From an uncultured Bryobacterales bacterium (GTDB lineage: Bacteria; Acidobacteriota; Terriglobia; Bryobacterales; UBA6623): DNA of 64,000 nucleotides. The notes below the pieces were generated by a model that did no database searches, was not told the DNA's origin, and saw only the letters and a program-made list of their open reading frames with translations. The first letter of the stretch is position 1. The number at the start of each line of letters is the position of its first letter. The translations under genes were made by a program, and so were the position numbers. Location: NCBI GenBank assembly GCA_951813605.1, contig OX638379.1:1374471-1438470 (forward strand). The letters run 5' to 3'. Below, piece after piece: positions 52,095 to 61,735 of the stretch.

Positions 52095-54788
52095 ATGGCT
52101 AGATTTGGATTGACCGCTATCTTGCTATGGGTGATCACCACGGTGTTGCCGAGCGGTGCGCAGCCGTCGCAAGAGCCCTCCGAAGCCTTGGAGGCGAATG
52201 CAGCTGCGGATGCTGAACCGACCGAAGGCAAGCCAGGCGGAAGCAACGGCAAGGCCAACGGAGAACAGACGTTTGCCGAAATCATCAAGGACAAGGAAGT
52301 CATCGACGGGCTATTCAGGTTCTATCGAGACCCGGACGACAACACGGCCCTGATCGAAATCAAGCCGGACCAGTTCGACACTGAATACATCTACGGATCC
52401 ACGATAGATCAGGCAACGGGCGAACGTGGACTGTACGGGGGGTTCATGGACATGGGCAACAACTTCGTTGTCCAATGGAAGAGACTCGGAAAGAGAGTGC
52501 AACTCGTCAGGAAAAACCTGCGTTTTCGTGCAGCGCTAGGAAATCCCGTTTCTCGAGCTATCAAGAATTCCTTTTCAGATTCTGTACTAGGATCGGGAAA
52601 GATCTTAGGTTTACCCAACGATGTCACCGGCGCTGTGCTCGTCGATTTGCACGAAGTCTTTTTTGCAAGAGAATTCGCCGAAATTACTAAGCAACTCAAA
52701 GATAATTACGAAACGGAATATAGTTTCGACAAATCTGATAGCGGAATAGTCCTGTTAAAGTCGTTTCCAAGAAATTCTGAAATTGGCATACTTATGCAAT
52801 TCAGTGCGAAAGAACAGAAAGTACCCTCGGTGACCCTACCTAACTCTTTATCGCTGGCGCTGCATTTACGTTATAGCTTTGTTGCATTACCGGAAGAATC
52901 CTTTAGGCCACGGTTAGGTGATGATCGCATAGGCCATTTTTATGATATGCACATGGACTTCACAAGCGACAAACCCGATACTCCTTATATCCGATATGTA
53001 AGGCGATGGAATTTAAAGAAAAGGAATTCTGGTCTCAATATATCCGAACCTCAACAGCCTATTGTGTTTTGGCTAGAAAATACAATTCCTGTCGAATACC
53101 GAGATTGGATTCGAGACGGTATTTTAATGTGGAATGCAGCATTTGAGCGGATTGGGTTCAAAGACGCTTTAGTCGTTCGGCAACAACCAGCTGATGCCGA
53201 TTGGGACTTTGCTGATATTCGTTACAATACGGTTCGCTGGTTTGTAACCTACGACCGAAGTTTTGCTATTGGGCCTTCGCACAGCAACCCTTACACGGGT
53301 CAGCAGATCGATGCGGATATCAGTATTTCTGAATCGGCTATTCGATTAGCAGCCCGCAGACGCTACGAGCAGACGATCCATCCAATCAAGGAGTCGGACC
53401 GTTTCGGGACCACCCAGGCGACACCCTCAATTCCGGCCCGTGCCATTATGCGGTCCAATCAATGCGATGCAGGATCGGCTGTGCTTGACCGTGCCACGCT
53501 CGGCTTCGAAATCTTATCGGCGCGTCCAGGCTGGGATGCAGTGGACGAGGAACGCTTCACTCGCCAGTGGATTCAGTGGCTCGTGGCCCACGAGGTCGGC
53601 CATACTCTTGGCCTTCGGCATAATTTCAGAGCTAGTGCCGCGAACCGTCTGGATCAGCTAAGCGACGAAGAACGCCTTTCAACTGTAGGATTGGCCGCTT
53701 CGATGATGGACTATGTCCCGCCCGTAGTTGCACTCCCCGGTGAAGAACAAAAGGACTATTTCCAACAACATGTAGGCAGCTATGATTACTGGGCTATCGA
53801 ATATTCGTACAAGGAGATTCCTGGTGCCGATACTCCGCAAGACGAACTGCCTGAACTCCAAGAGATTGCCTCGCGCGTTGCGGACCCGACCTTGTCCTAC
53901 GCCACCGATGAAGATGCGTCGCAAACTGCTCGCGGGCTCGACCCACGAGACAATAAAATGGACCTCACGAGTGAGCCGCTCGACTGGTACAGGCGAAGCT
54001 TTCAATTGATCAACGAACTCTGGATGCGAATGAACTCAAGGATTCTCCGTGACGGAGAGAGCTACGCAATTCTACGTCGCGCATTCGATTACACATGGAG
54101 TTATTACAGAGATGCTGCGTATGTTGCGATGAAATACGTTGGCGGAATCTACCATAACCGTGATCATTCAGGAGATTCGGGAGGGCGGATTCCTTTTCGA
54201 CCGGTTCCAGCTCAGGAGCAACGGCAAGCTCTTGAGTTTTTAAGCAACGAAGTCTGGGCAGGCGAAGTCTTCAACGTGCCTGCTGACTTACTTGCAAAGT
54301 TGCAATTCGAACGCTTTCCAGACTTTGAGGGCCGAGAATTCAGTGCCAAGCGGCTGGACTATCCACTACATGAAAGAGTGCTAAGGGTTCAAGCGAGAGT
54401 TTTAGACGAGCTCTACAGCCCAGTCAAGCTGAGTCGTTTTCAGGATTTGGAATTGCTGCAGGCCAGCGGGGACCAGTTCTCAATGGCTGACGCCTTCATA
54501 GGTGTACGCGAGTCAATCTGGTCCGAACTAGACGAGCAATCTGCGATCAACTCATTTCGGCGTAATCTGCAGAGCGAACATCTTCGACATTTGGTCAATC
54601 TCGTTACGAAGCCGCCGGCCCAGATGCCGAGGGACGCGGTCGCGCTTGCCCGCTCGGACCTTTCTCACATTCGGACCGGCATTGATCGAACTTTGCGTTC
54701 GGACAAATTGGATTATACGACTCGGGCTTATCTGGAAGATGCTCTAATCAGAATCCGACAGGCGCTTGAGGCGCGGTTAGAGCCGTAA
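52095..54788 (+). CDS. Exported DUF5117/DUF4953 zinc metalloprotease
   Basis: An 897-residue exported protein of the family with DUF5118/DUF5117 and a C-terminal DUF4953 peptidase domain. The ATG at 52095 starts a signal peptide (FGLTAILLWVITTVLPSGAQ); the open frame before it is not protein-like. The central part has FRFYRDPDDNTALIEIKPDQF and the strand-rich DUF5117 segment. The zinc site is HEVGHTLGLRHNF near residue 500, matching HExxHxxGxxH, with ASMMDYVPP about 40 residues on as a Met-turn candidate. The C-terminal 300 residues are helical. Proteins of this type are common in Bacteroidetes and Acidobacteriota; substrates are unknown. The gene is compositionally mosaic, with strongly AT-rich stretches inside a GC-rich frame. 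Confidence 0.87.
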   Translation: MARFGLTAILLWVITTVLPSGAQPSQEPSEALEANAAADAEPTEGKPGGSNGKANGEQTFAEIIKDKEVIDGLFRFYRDPDDNTALIEIKPDQFDTEYIYGSTIDQATGERGLYGGFMDMGNNFVVQWKRLGKRVQLVRKNLRFRAALGNPVSRAIKNSFSDSVLGSGKILGLPNDVTGAVLVDLHEVFFAREFAEITKQLKDNYETEYSFDKSDSGIVLLKSFPRNSEIGILMQFSAKEQKVPSVTLPNSLSLALHLRYSFVALPEESFRPRLGDDRIGHFYDMHMDFTSDKPDTPYIRYVRRWNLKKRNSGLNISEPQQPIVFWLENTIPVEYRDWIRDGILMWNAAFERIGFKDALVVRQQPADADWDFADIRYNTVRWFVTYDRSFAIGPSHSNPYTGQQIDADISISESAIRLAARRRYEQTIHPIKESDRFGTTQATPSIPARAIMRSNQCDAGSAVLDRATLGFEILSARPGWDAVDEERFTRQWIQWLVAHEVGHTLGLRHNFRASAANRLDQLSDEERLSTVGLAASMMDYVPPVVALPGEEQKDYFQQHVGSYDYWAIEYSYKEIPGADTPQDELPELQEIASRVADPTLSYATDEDASQTARGLDPRDNKMDLTSEPLDWYRRSFQLINELWMRMNSRILRDGESYAILRRAFDYTWSYYRDAAYVAMKYVGGIYHNRDHSGDSGGRIPFRPVPAQEQRQALEFLSNEVWAGEVFNVPADLLAKLQFERFPDFEGREFSAKRLDYPLHERVLRVQARVLDELYSPVKLSRFQDLELLQASGDQFSMADAFIGVRESIWSELDEQSAINSFRRNLQSEHLRHLVNLVTKPPAQMPRDAVALARSDLSHIRTGIDRTLRSDKLDYTTRAYLEDALIRIRQALEARLEP

Positions 54789-54841
54789 CTTGCCCGGAAG
54801 TTCTCCGGTAGCGAATCAATCCTGCAATTAGTCAACGAGCC

Positions 54842-55431
54842 AATTCGCGAAATTGTCTGTCGAGCCGAAAGACCGTCGAGCTTGAAGGGGAGTTGGTGGG
54901 CTGGGGCGGGCCGATTCCGGGCCGCACAGGCATTGACGAGTGGCCGGCGCTGGTCGAAAAGAACAGCCGAGCGGGTGAATCGGAATTCGAAGGCATCATC
55001 GGGACCAAGGTGCAAAGGGGGCCTTCGTCTCGGTGGCTGACAGTGGGTTTATGTACACGCTCCTGCAAGCAGTTCTGGGCAAGAGCGCGCCCTTGTCTAG
55101 GGGCGCGGTCATTGGGCTGCTGCAGCCGGGCAAGTTCCTGCAGCTGACCTTGACCGCCGACAAAGGCAAGTACTTAGCCGTAGGACGTGACATAGCTGAG
55201 GTTTTCGCCGCGGCCCGATACATTTTCATTCCCTGCCGCTCTTGGGAGCGTGGACTGACCGAGCGCCCCAAAAGGCTTGTCAGGGATTGTTCCGGCAATT
55301 CCAACAGCCTGTGGGATGCCGCAAGCGCCAAGATTCACCGAGTGGCCGAACCGCTCGGGTGGCCGCGGTCGGGACGCGGGCATCAAAACTCTGCCGAAGT
55401 CTTCGTGCAGGTCCACCCATCGACGGCCTGA
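54842..55431 (+). pseudogene. Possible frameshifted remnant, unrecognised
   Basis: One frame from 54842 to about 55010 reads as a plausible protein (TVELEGELVGWGGPIPGRTG, EWPALVEKNSRAGE, FEGIIGTKVQ), and a different frame from about 55020 to 55245 continues equally well (GAFVSVADSGFMYTLLQAVL, GAVIGLLQPGKFLQLTL). A single frameshift near 55015 would join them. I do not recognise the family. It may be a degraded gene, or chance; the frame after about 55245 looks random. Confidence 0.3.
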
Positions 55432-55912
55432 TGGAAGCGGAGCACACCCCCTGTCACGGCGATCTGAGTCTTTCCAAGGTAGGTGCAGGAACGCACTCCT
55501 CCGAGGCGGCAGCGCGGGCCGAGTTTGTGATCCCTAGATGGCGCGACCAATGCCAAGCATCCGGCGGAACAAGTCGCGTGACCCTAATCGCTACGAGGGA
55601 AAGGGTCAGGGTTCTGTCTGCCGGGCCCGGCCGCGTTCCGGTGGAAGCGGTGCCTTAGCTGCCTATGCTATTGGCAGTTCCTACCAGTGGTTCGGAATTA
55701 GCCGGGTTTGCCGTTCGCAATTGATCTGGCGTGTGTTTTCCAGACTCTGAACGCCAGTGATTTCGCCAGGGAAGGTGAGAAGGGTCCACCACCAAGGGGA
55801 AAAGACGACGACCATCTCTTGAATCTCATGCCGCGGTCGACAGGATAATGGAACTACGCGTCAATTTGCTCGCGATTGCGCTCGAGCTCTCGAATTGAAT
55901 TGTCATCGAATC
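55432..55912. other. Intergenic, nothing recognised
   Basis: Short open frames occur on both strands but none has a ribosome-binding site, a motif or protein-like composition. No RNA gene or strong hairpin was recognised. Confidence 0.4.
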
Positions 55913-56257
55913 TCAAGCCTGCGTGGGACCTTGAGATCCCCGCGAACTCAGCTGAGGAAGCATTTCGTACAGCTTTTCCCAGGTGTAGATTCCTGTCGAG
56001 TGGCCGTCGCTCCAGAAAATCTGGATCGCGTAGCGCCCCACTGGCTCGATTTTCGTCGGATAGACCAAGATTGGCAGTACGCTCTCCGTGACGATGCGCT
56101 TCCCTGTGAGTTCGTCGACACATGTGGCGCAGGGGCACTTTCCGCGAAGAAATCTTGCCGGATACACTGCCTCCTCGCCGGACCTCCAGCGGATCTGAAT
56201 GTCGTGCGCACCGTGGCGGTTGATCTCAAGCGGTAGCGGAATCTCGTTTGCGGCCAT
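55913..56257 (-). CDS. DUF971 protein
   Basis: A 114-residue cytoplasmic protein of the DUF971 family, related to the N-terminal domain of gamma-butyrobetaine hydroxylase. The Cys-rich segment GKCPCATCVDELTGKR (about residues 38-53) and the pair of WxSG/WSDGH-type strands (IQIRWRSGEE, IQIFWSDGHSTGIYTWEKL) are diagnostic. DUF971 proteins are often encoded near Fe-S or Mrp/ApbC genes, which is not the case here. A metal-binding or Fe-S-related role is thought likely but unproven. It lies 55 bases upstream of, and on the same strand as, a sulfatase. Confidence 0.88.
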   Translation of the reverse strand: MAANEIPLPLEINRHGAHDIQIRWRSGEEAVYPARFLRGKCPCATCVDELTGKRIVTESVLPILVYPTKIEPVGRYAIQIFWSDGHSTGIYTWEKLYEMLPQLSSRGSQGPTQA

Positions 56258-56312
56258 AACCCAGTACCTCGCAGCTTAGCGCCCAAGCAGGGTGCCAGTG
56301 CTCATGCGTCCC

Positions 56313-57689
56313 TCAAAAGTTCTTGAAGGGTCCTCGCGGCTCGGCATCGGCCATCGCCTGGACCCAGTCCAGATAGCTTGCCTCCACGTGCTTCCTGATG
56401 TCGGGAAGTTTGTCGCTCAGATCGTTGCTTTCCCCGACGTCCTCGGAGAGGTCGAAGAGTCCGCCGCCCCTGCGTGATTTGACGAGCTTCCACTTGCCAA
56501 TCCGCGCGCCGTACTCGCCTTGCCGTTCCCAGAATATCGACTCGCGTTTAGAACGATCCCGGCCCTGGATTACGGGCAGCATGTCGAATCCGTCTAGGAT
56601 CACGTCGTCCGGCAGGCTCGCGCCCGCTGCCCTCACAAGGGTCGGAAAGACTTCGAGTGCCGAGAGAAACTCCTCAGACACCGTGCCGGGCTCGATTTGA
56701 CCCGGCCAACGGATCAGGAGCGGTACCCGGACGCCCCCTTCGAACATTTGTCCCTTGCGGCCACGAAGCGGGCCCGAATCTCCGCCTCCGCCGGCACCGT
56801 TGTCAGACATGAAAATCACTATTGTGTCCGCGCGGAGCTGGAGTTCTTCGATCAGGTCGAGAACCCGCCCGATCGAATCGTCCATGCACGTCACGGCCGC
56901 CATAAACTTGTGCCTTCGCTCGCCATCGAGCCGGTCGGGGGCCGGGTAGCGGTCAAGACACTTGCCCGGTGCTTGGACGAAGCCGCGTATTCCGCGATCC
57001 AAGCTTGACGCACCGTGGGGAGCATTGTACGAAATGTATGCCAAGAATGGTCCGTGCTTGTTCTCGTTGATGAATCGAAGCGCTTCTCGTTCGAAAAGAT
57101 CGGTTGCGTACAGGCCATTGTCATGTCTTGTCGCGCTGTTGCCGCGGTACATCGAGGGGATGCCGTAACGCTCGTGCGTCCAGTAGTCAATACCCGTGTT
57201 CACGAACCCGTAGAAGTCCATGAACCCCCGCTGCAATGGTAGAAACCGGCGTAGCGACCCGAGATCCCACTTGCCGAAGACTCCCGTCGCATAACCGGCA
57301 TCGGCCAGCACTTCTGAGAGCAGCACTTCCCGCGTGTCCATGCCGAGAACGCGCTCCGGGCTGATCTCGTATTCGTGGGGAGGGTAGCGGTAGCCGTCGT
57401 CTACTCGATCATTGCGGAAGTTGTCGTACGTGCCATTGCGCTGTGGGTATCGGCCTGTCAGAAGCGCGCCGCGGGACGGGGTGCAAACTGGAAAAGCCGC
57501 GTAAAAGCTGGTCAGTCTAGCCCCTTCCGAAGCGAGCTGGTCGAGCCGTGGCGTCAATATATCCGCACTGCCCATGGACCCGAGGTCCATGTAACCTTGG
57601 TCGTCCGAGACGATTAGCAGGATGTTGGGCTGCCGTGCGGACAGCAGTGCTACTGAAATGACTAGGAGCGTCGCAACGCGGGTCGCCAT
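56313..57689 (-). CDS. Secreted type I sulfatase (Cys type)
   Basis: A 458-residue arylsulfatase-A-like enzyme with a signal peptide (RVATLLVISVALLSARQ). It has the metal site LLIVSDDQGYMD near residue 26, the formylglycine motif VCTPSRGALLTGRYPQR near residue 68 with Cys, GKWDLG near 137 and FMSDNGAGGGGDSGPLRGRK near 293, so all expected active-site pieces are intact. The ATG at 57689 is preferred to 57698 because a TACAAT hexamer overlaps the latter and stands seven bases before the former. It would act outside the cytoplasm on a sulfate ester, probably of a glycan; a formylglycine-generating enzyme must be encoded elsewhere. Confidence 0.9.
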   Translation of the reverse strand: MATRVATLLVISVALLSARQPNILLIVSDDQGYMDLGSMGSADILTPRLDQLASEGARLTSFYAAFPVCTPSRGALLTGRYPQRNGTYDNFRNDRVDDGYRYPPHEYEISPERVLGMDTREVLLSEVLADAGYATGVFGKWDLGSLRRFLPLQRGFMDFYGFVNTGIDYWTHERYGIPSMYRGNSATRHDNGLYATDLFEREALRFINENKHGPFLAYISYNAPHGASSLDRGIRGFVQAPGKCLDRYPAPDRLDGERRHKFMAAVTCMDDSIGRVLDLIEELQLRADTIVIFMSDNGAGGGGDSGPLRGRKGQMFEGGVRVPLLIRWPGQIEPGTVSEEFLSALEVFPTLVRAAGASLPDDVILDGFDMLPVIQGRDRSKRESIFWERQGEYGARIGKWKLVKSRRGGGLFDLSEDVGESNDLSDKLPDIRKHVEASYLDWVQAMADAEPRGPFKNF

Positions 57690-57696
57690 TCCGCCC

Positions 57697-57702
57697 ATTG
57701 TA
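57697..57702 (-). promoter_or_regulatory. Candidate -10 box of the sulfatase gene
   Basis: On the minus strand TACAAT (five of six) is followed after seven bases by the ATG at 57689. The geometry is the same as for the GMC gene and suggests that the message begins at the start codon. Confidence 0.35.
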
Positions 57703-57982
57703 TTCTTGATGGCGGTCGAGGCTTGCGATCAGTCGCGGGTTCCGTTGCCATGCGCTCGAATTGCGTCACACGCGAGCAACATCGTCTCGTCGGGGGACTT
57801 TGTGAGAAAGCGACTGGCACGGGCTGCGCAGTCCGGCGCTACGCCTGCGGCAGGCCCCGTGCTAGCGTGCCCCCCCGGCACTCTGTCGCCGTTCCGTCGG
57901 CCGTCTTGCCGGACCTCCAATTGAGCAACAGTCTTACCGTCCGTAGCCCGACGACGCGCGGGACGGAAGAGGGTTGCAAGTA

Positions 57983-59353
57983 TCACTCGGTCTCCAGTGC
58001 CTCGAAATACCGGCGAGCCTCTCTCATCACGCGGGGCGCGAGCAGCAGGGACGACGTCATCGTTGGAATTGCCATCAGCGCGAACATCCCGTCGACGAAA
58101 TCGATCACAAAGGACAGCGATGTCATCGCTCCGATCGTGATTGCAGTCACATAGATGTATTTGTAAAGGAACTGACGCTCTGCTCCGATCAGGAACCCGA
58201 GCGATTTCTCGCCGTAGTAGCCGCAAGACAGGATTGTCGTGACAGCGAAGAAAAGCACGCATATGACGAGGATGAGCGTTCCAATGCCCGGGAGAGCCTG
58301 CTCGAAGGCCGTGGCAGTCACTGTCACGCCGCCGCTCTCGGTATCTTGCCAGCTTCCGGTGCAGAGAATGATGAGCGAGGTCGAACTGCAAACAATCAGC
58401 GTGTCGATCACTGGCCCGAGCATCGCAACCAGGCCTTCCCGAACCGGCTCGTTGGTCTTAGCCGCTCCATGCGCCAGAGCCTCGGAACCGATGCCGGCTT
58501 CGTTTGAGAAAGCGGCGCGACGCACGCCGGTCACGATCACGGTGCCAAGCGCGCCGCCCGCGATGGCCTCGCCGGTGAATGCGTCATGCAGTATGAGGGC
58601 CATCATGGAAGGGATCTCGTTCGCGCTAAGAGCGAGAATCACAAGGCCCGTTCCGAGGTATAGAACCACCATCGCCGGAACTAGCTTCGATGCGATTCGG
58701 CCAATGCGCTGGATGCCTCCAAAAAGGCTCCAACCGGCGAAGGCCGAGACCGCCAGGCCGATTGCGAGATTGAATTCCCAGGGGTTTGAGGACTCGGAGA
58801 TGAAACCAAGCGGCAGGGCGACTGTTTCGCGCAGAATCTGCGTGAGTTGATTCGACTGGACTATCGGAAGCGTGCCGAGCAGCGCGCAAACCGAAAAGAA
58901 CGCCGCCAATGGCTTCCAGCGTCGGCCGAGACCATGGACTATCACGTACATGGGCCCACCCTGGGGCGTGCCTAGGCTGTCCGGGCCGCGAAATTGGATT
59001 GCCAGTGAGCAGGTAAAGAATTTCGTGGTAACGCCCGCCAGTGCACAGATCCACATCCAAAAGATGCTTCCTGGCCCCCCAGTCTGGATTGCGACGGCGA
59101 CCCCCGCTATGTTGCCCATACCGATCGTGCCTGCGAGGGCACTGCTAAGAGCTTGGAAGTGCGAGATCTGGCCTGTGTCGTCGGGATCGTCGTAGCGGCC
59201 CATGAGAACTTGAACCGCGTGCAGGAAGTGCCGAAAAGGAAGCAAATGGGAATAGATGAAAAAGTAGCATCCCCCTCCGAGAAGCAGCACTAAGAGCCAC
59301 GGTCCCCACGCAAGTGAGGCGAATTCGCTCATGAAAGCGTCTAGACTTCGCAC
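57983..59353 (-). CDS. AGCS-family sodium:alanine/glycine symporter
   Basis: An inner-membrane sodium-coupled amino-acid transporter of up to 456 residues (start GTG 59353 or ATG 59332). About ten membrane helices are visible, beginning WGPWLLVLLLGGGCYFFI. Family hallmarks are present: FQALSSALAGTIGMGNIAGV near residue 67, GGPGSIFWMWICALAGVTTK near 92, and AAFSNEAGIGSEALAHGAAK near 285. The C-terminal helices (LILVICVLFFAVTTILSCGY) are also typical. It probably imports alanine or glycine. It lies 293 bases upstream of the sulfatase gene on the same strand, with no evident shared function. Confidence 0.92.
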   Translation of the reverse strand: MRSLDAFMSEFASLAWGPWLLVLLLGGGCYFFIYSHLLPFRHFLHAVQVLMGRYDDPDDTGQISHFQALSSALAGTIGMGNIAGVAVAIQTGGPGSIFWMWICALAGVTTKFFTCSLAIQFRGPDSLGTPQGGPMYVIVHGLGRRWKPLAAFFSVCALLGTLPIVQSNQLTQILRETVALPLGFISESSNPWEFNLAIGLAVSAFAGWSLFGGIQRIGRIASKLVPAMVVLYLGTGLVILALSANEIPSMMALILHDAFTGEAIAGGALGTVIVTGVRRAAFSNEAGIGSEALAHGAAKTNEPVREGLVAMLGPVIDTLIVCSSTSLIILCTGSWQDTESGGVTVTATAFEQALPGIGTLILVICVLFFAVTTILSCGYYGEKSLGFLIGAERQFLYKYIYVTAITIGAMTSLSFVIDFVDGMFALMAIPTMTSSLLLAPRVMREARRYFEALETE

Positions 59354-59483
59354 CGTATCAGAATATAGGAACGGCGTCCGAGCGATTTTGCGGTGCCACC
59401 GCTTTGCCTACGGGAACAGATGCGACGGTCTTGTCGACGGCGCTCTCCCCGAGACTCGCCGGGAGTTGAAACGTCGCGTTCGG

Positions 59484-61064
59484 CTACTTGGACCAGCCTT
59501 GGATCATCCGCTCCACCTCAGCTTGGTCGTAGTTCCCGCTGCTCCAAGGCATGTAGTCTTGATTGGCCAGCAGGTCGTCCATGGAATAGGGGCCCGATTC
59601 GATGCCGCCCTCCGGCACAGCCGCGCCGGCTATCCAGGCGATGGCGTTCAGGACGAGCTTGCGGTAGTCGGGGTGAGCCCAGTTCCAATGGACGTGCCCG
59701 CCCGTGAATCCGAACCCTCTACCCCCGCCCGGACGCTCGCTCGCCCACATCAACGTTTGAATCTCCCGCCGCCTGACCGCAGCCCGGGCGTACGGGTTTC
59801 CTGACGCGGGGCCGTCCGGGCGATTCATGGTCTCGCCCGGGGGAACGGCCTGAAGAATCGGCGTCACGCCGTGCATGCCGGCACGAAAGCGAATGTGAAA
59901 ATACCATTCGTCGTTCACTTCAAAGGGCTTTACTCCATTTGTGATCGGGTGGTTCTCGGCAAGCTTCACTCCGTCGAGCGTCCAGTGCGGATTGACCGAC
60001 CACCAGCGCTCGAAGTAGCCTCCGATCCAGTCGAGTAGTTTTGAGCCGGGCTCGCCTTCCGGAACTTCCACGGAATAGTGGATCGCGCCGATGCCCGCCT
60101 TGCGGGCCGCAAGCTGGTCGATTTGGCGGATTGCGCCAAGCCAGGGGTGCCTGAGTCCGCCGTTGCTGTATAGAACGACTGCGTCAGCGTTGTCCAGCGC
60201 GGTCGGGTCGTCCGGATAGCCGTCCAAGTACGCAACCGAATGGATTTCAGGAAGGTTTTCGCCGAGGGCGTCCATCAAGAGCTTGAGTCCGGCGGCGTGT
60301 TCATGGGATCCGAAGCCGTGGCTCTTGATGCCACCGATAAAGACGACTTTCTTGCGTACTGCCATTTCTAGACGCTTGAGTTGGATGTTGCGGAATTTCA
60401 CGGTCATGGGGGGCCCGCGATGAACTTGCACGCCTAGCAGACCGGACCTCGGTGCGGCCGGGTCGTTGTCGATCACGTCCACCATCACGTGGCCGTTGAT
60501 CTTGTGGATGTAGTGGTTGCCGCGAGCGATCACGTGGAAGCTGTTCCAGCCCTCCAGGTCGATGAATTTCTGCAAGTCCACCGGATCGCCCACGCTTCCA
60601 ACCACCTCCGGCTTGCCTTCGCCACCGATCTCCACCTTCTGGCCGCGTCGCGCCAAGATTCGCCGAGATCGCTCGCCATAAAGGCCCCCCGTGTGTTGCT
60701 CGCCTGCTTCGAAGTCCGCCTGCAGGCCGCCCAAGATATGGGGGCCCCACTCGCGAGGCTTCTCGAATGCACGGTACTGCAGGCCCGAGTTGCCGCCATC
60801 GATCATGTATTCGAACTTGAGTTCGAAGTTGTCCAATACTCCTTGCCGCCACACCAGGAAGGAATTCGCGGGAATCGGATCATCCGGAGAGGTTCTCCCA
60901 ACAATCGCCCCGTCCTCCACGCTCCACAGCTTGGGATTGCCTTCCCAGCCCTTCAGGGAAACGCCGTCGAAGATCGGCACGAAGCGACCGGCGGGACTGG
61001 CGGCGGCGAGCACTGAGGCGCTTGCCAGCGCGGCGAGAAATAGCTTGATTCGAGAAAATGCCAT
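59484..61064 (-). CDS. Exported DUF1080-ThuA fusion protein
   Basis: A 526-residue exported protein. A signal peptide (FLAALASASVLAAASPA) is followed by a DUF1080 domain (3-keto-disaccharide hydrolase type, concanavalin-like fold; residues about 28-232), with FVPIFDGVSLKGWEG, NFELKFEYMIDGGNSGLQYR and WNSFHVIARGNHYIHKINGH. A ThuA-like, class-I-amidotransferase-fold domain follows (about residues 238-485), with VVFIGGIKSHGFGSHEH, YSNGG, PITNGVKPFEVNDEWYF and GFGFTGGHVHWNWAHPDYRK. ThuA-type proteins are linked to disaccharide (trehalose) utilisation and DUF1080 enzymes to 3-keto-sugar cleavage, so the fusion suggests a secreted carbohydrate-degrading role. AAGGA upstream is a poor fit in spacing. 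Confidence 0.87.
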   Translation of the reverse strand: MAFSRIKLFLAALASASVLAAASPAGRFVPIFDGVSLKGWEGNPKLWSVEDGAIVGRTSPDDPIPANSFLVWRQGVLDNFELKFEYMIDGGNSGLQYRAFEKPREWGPHILGGLQADFEAGEQHTGGLYGERSRRILARRGQKVEIGGEGKPEVVGSVGDPVDLQKFIDLEGWNSFHVIARGNHYIHKINGHVMVDVIDNDPAAPRSGLLGVQVHRGPPMTVKFRNIQLKRLEMAVRKKVVFIGGIKSHGFGSHEHAAGLKLLMDALGENLPEIHSVAYLDGYPDDPTALDNADAVVLYSNGGLRHPWLGAIRQIDQLAARKAGIGAIHYSVEVPEGEPGSKLLDWIGGYFERWWSVNPHWTLDGVKLAENHPITNGVKPFEVNDEWYFHIRFRAGMHGVTPILQAVPPGETMNRPDGPASGNPYARAAVRRREIQTLMWASERPGGGRGFGFTGGHVHWNWAHPDYRKLVLNAIAWIAGAAVPEGGIESGPYSMDDLLANQDYMPWSSGNYDQAEVERMIQGWSK

Positions 61065-61735
61065 GATTCAGGATGTCCTTGCGGTTCGCGGCAGAGAACG
61101 CTCGTATGATAGCTTGCCCGCGAAGGCTTTGGGACTCAATTCCGATCCATTTTATAGAGCAGTGCTCAGCTTCCCGAGACGGCATGGAAGCTTTGGCGAG
61201 CAAGTCGGCACCGATTGGCGAGTTGAATGGAATTACGGCTTGCCGGCTTGCGCCTGGGCGATAGCCAATCGGTTCAACCTCACTCCTGAGGGGCGGCTGT
61301 CACGTTCTGGCAGCTCGTCAGAACCGTCCCTGGGCGACCGTTCGATTCGCACCAATCTAGGTTGGTGACTGCTTTGACCGGCGGGCCAGATCGAATCCCG
61401 TCCAATTTCGCTTGGCCCGGCGCGCCAGCAAGGCTGTCTTCGGGACCAATCGCAAGATAGAGCACCGCAATTGGCTTGCGAGTCGTGATGAGACTCGGGA
61501 CAAAGGCGGCACAGTAGTGGGAAAGCGAAAGAGCGTCGGGGAACCAGCGAAGGCCGGCCTAGATCCAGACGGGCAGATGCCGGGACGATTGGCAACAAGC
61601 CCTTGGCTCCGACAGACCAAGCTCTGAGGCAAGAACAGGGGCATTGGATGTCAACCATGTTCCTACCAGGTCGGCCCTGACCATGCCAGAAGAGCCGGCA
61701 GGGACTGGGAGCCCATATGCCAGTCGGCGCTTTGA
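61065..61735. other. Intergenic, no gene seen
   Basis: A 671-base stretch without supported features. A 206-codon reverse frame at 61233-61853 runs into the 3' end of the kinase gene and has no ribosome-binding site or motif. No tRNA-like fold or strong terminator was found. Confidence 0.4.

Noticed and set aside
57729..58391. A 220-codon reverse frame overlapping the symporter 3' end
   Set aside because: Different frame from the symporter, Arg-rich and without motifs; the symporter frame is clearly correct.
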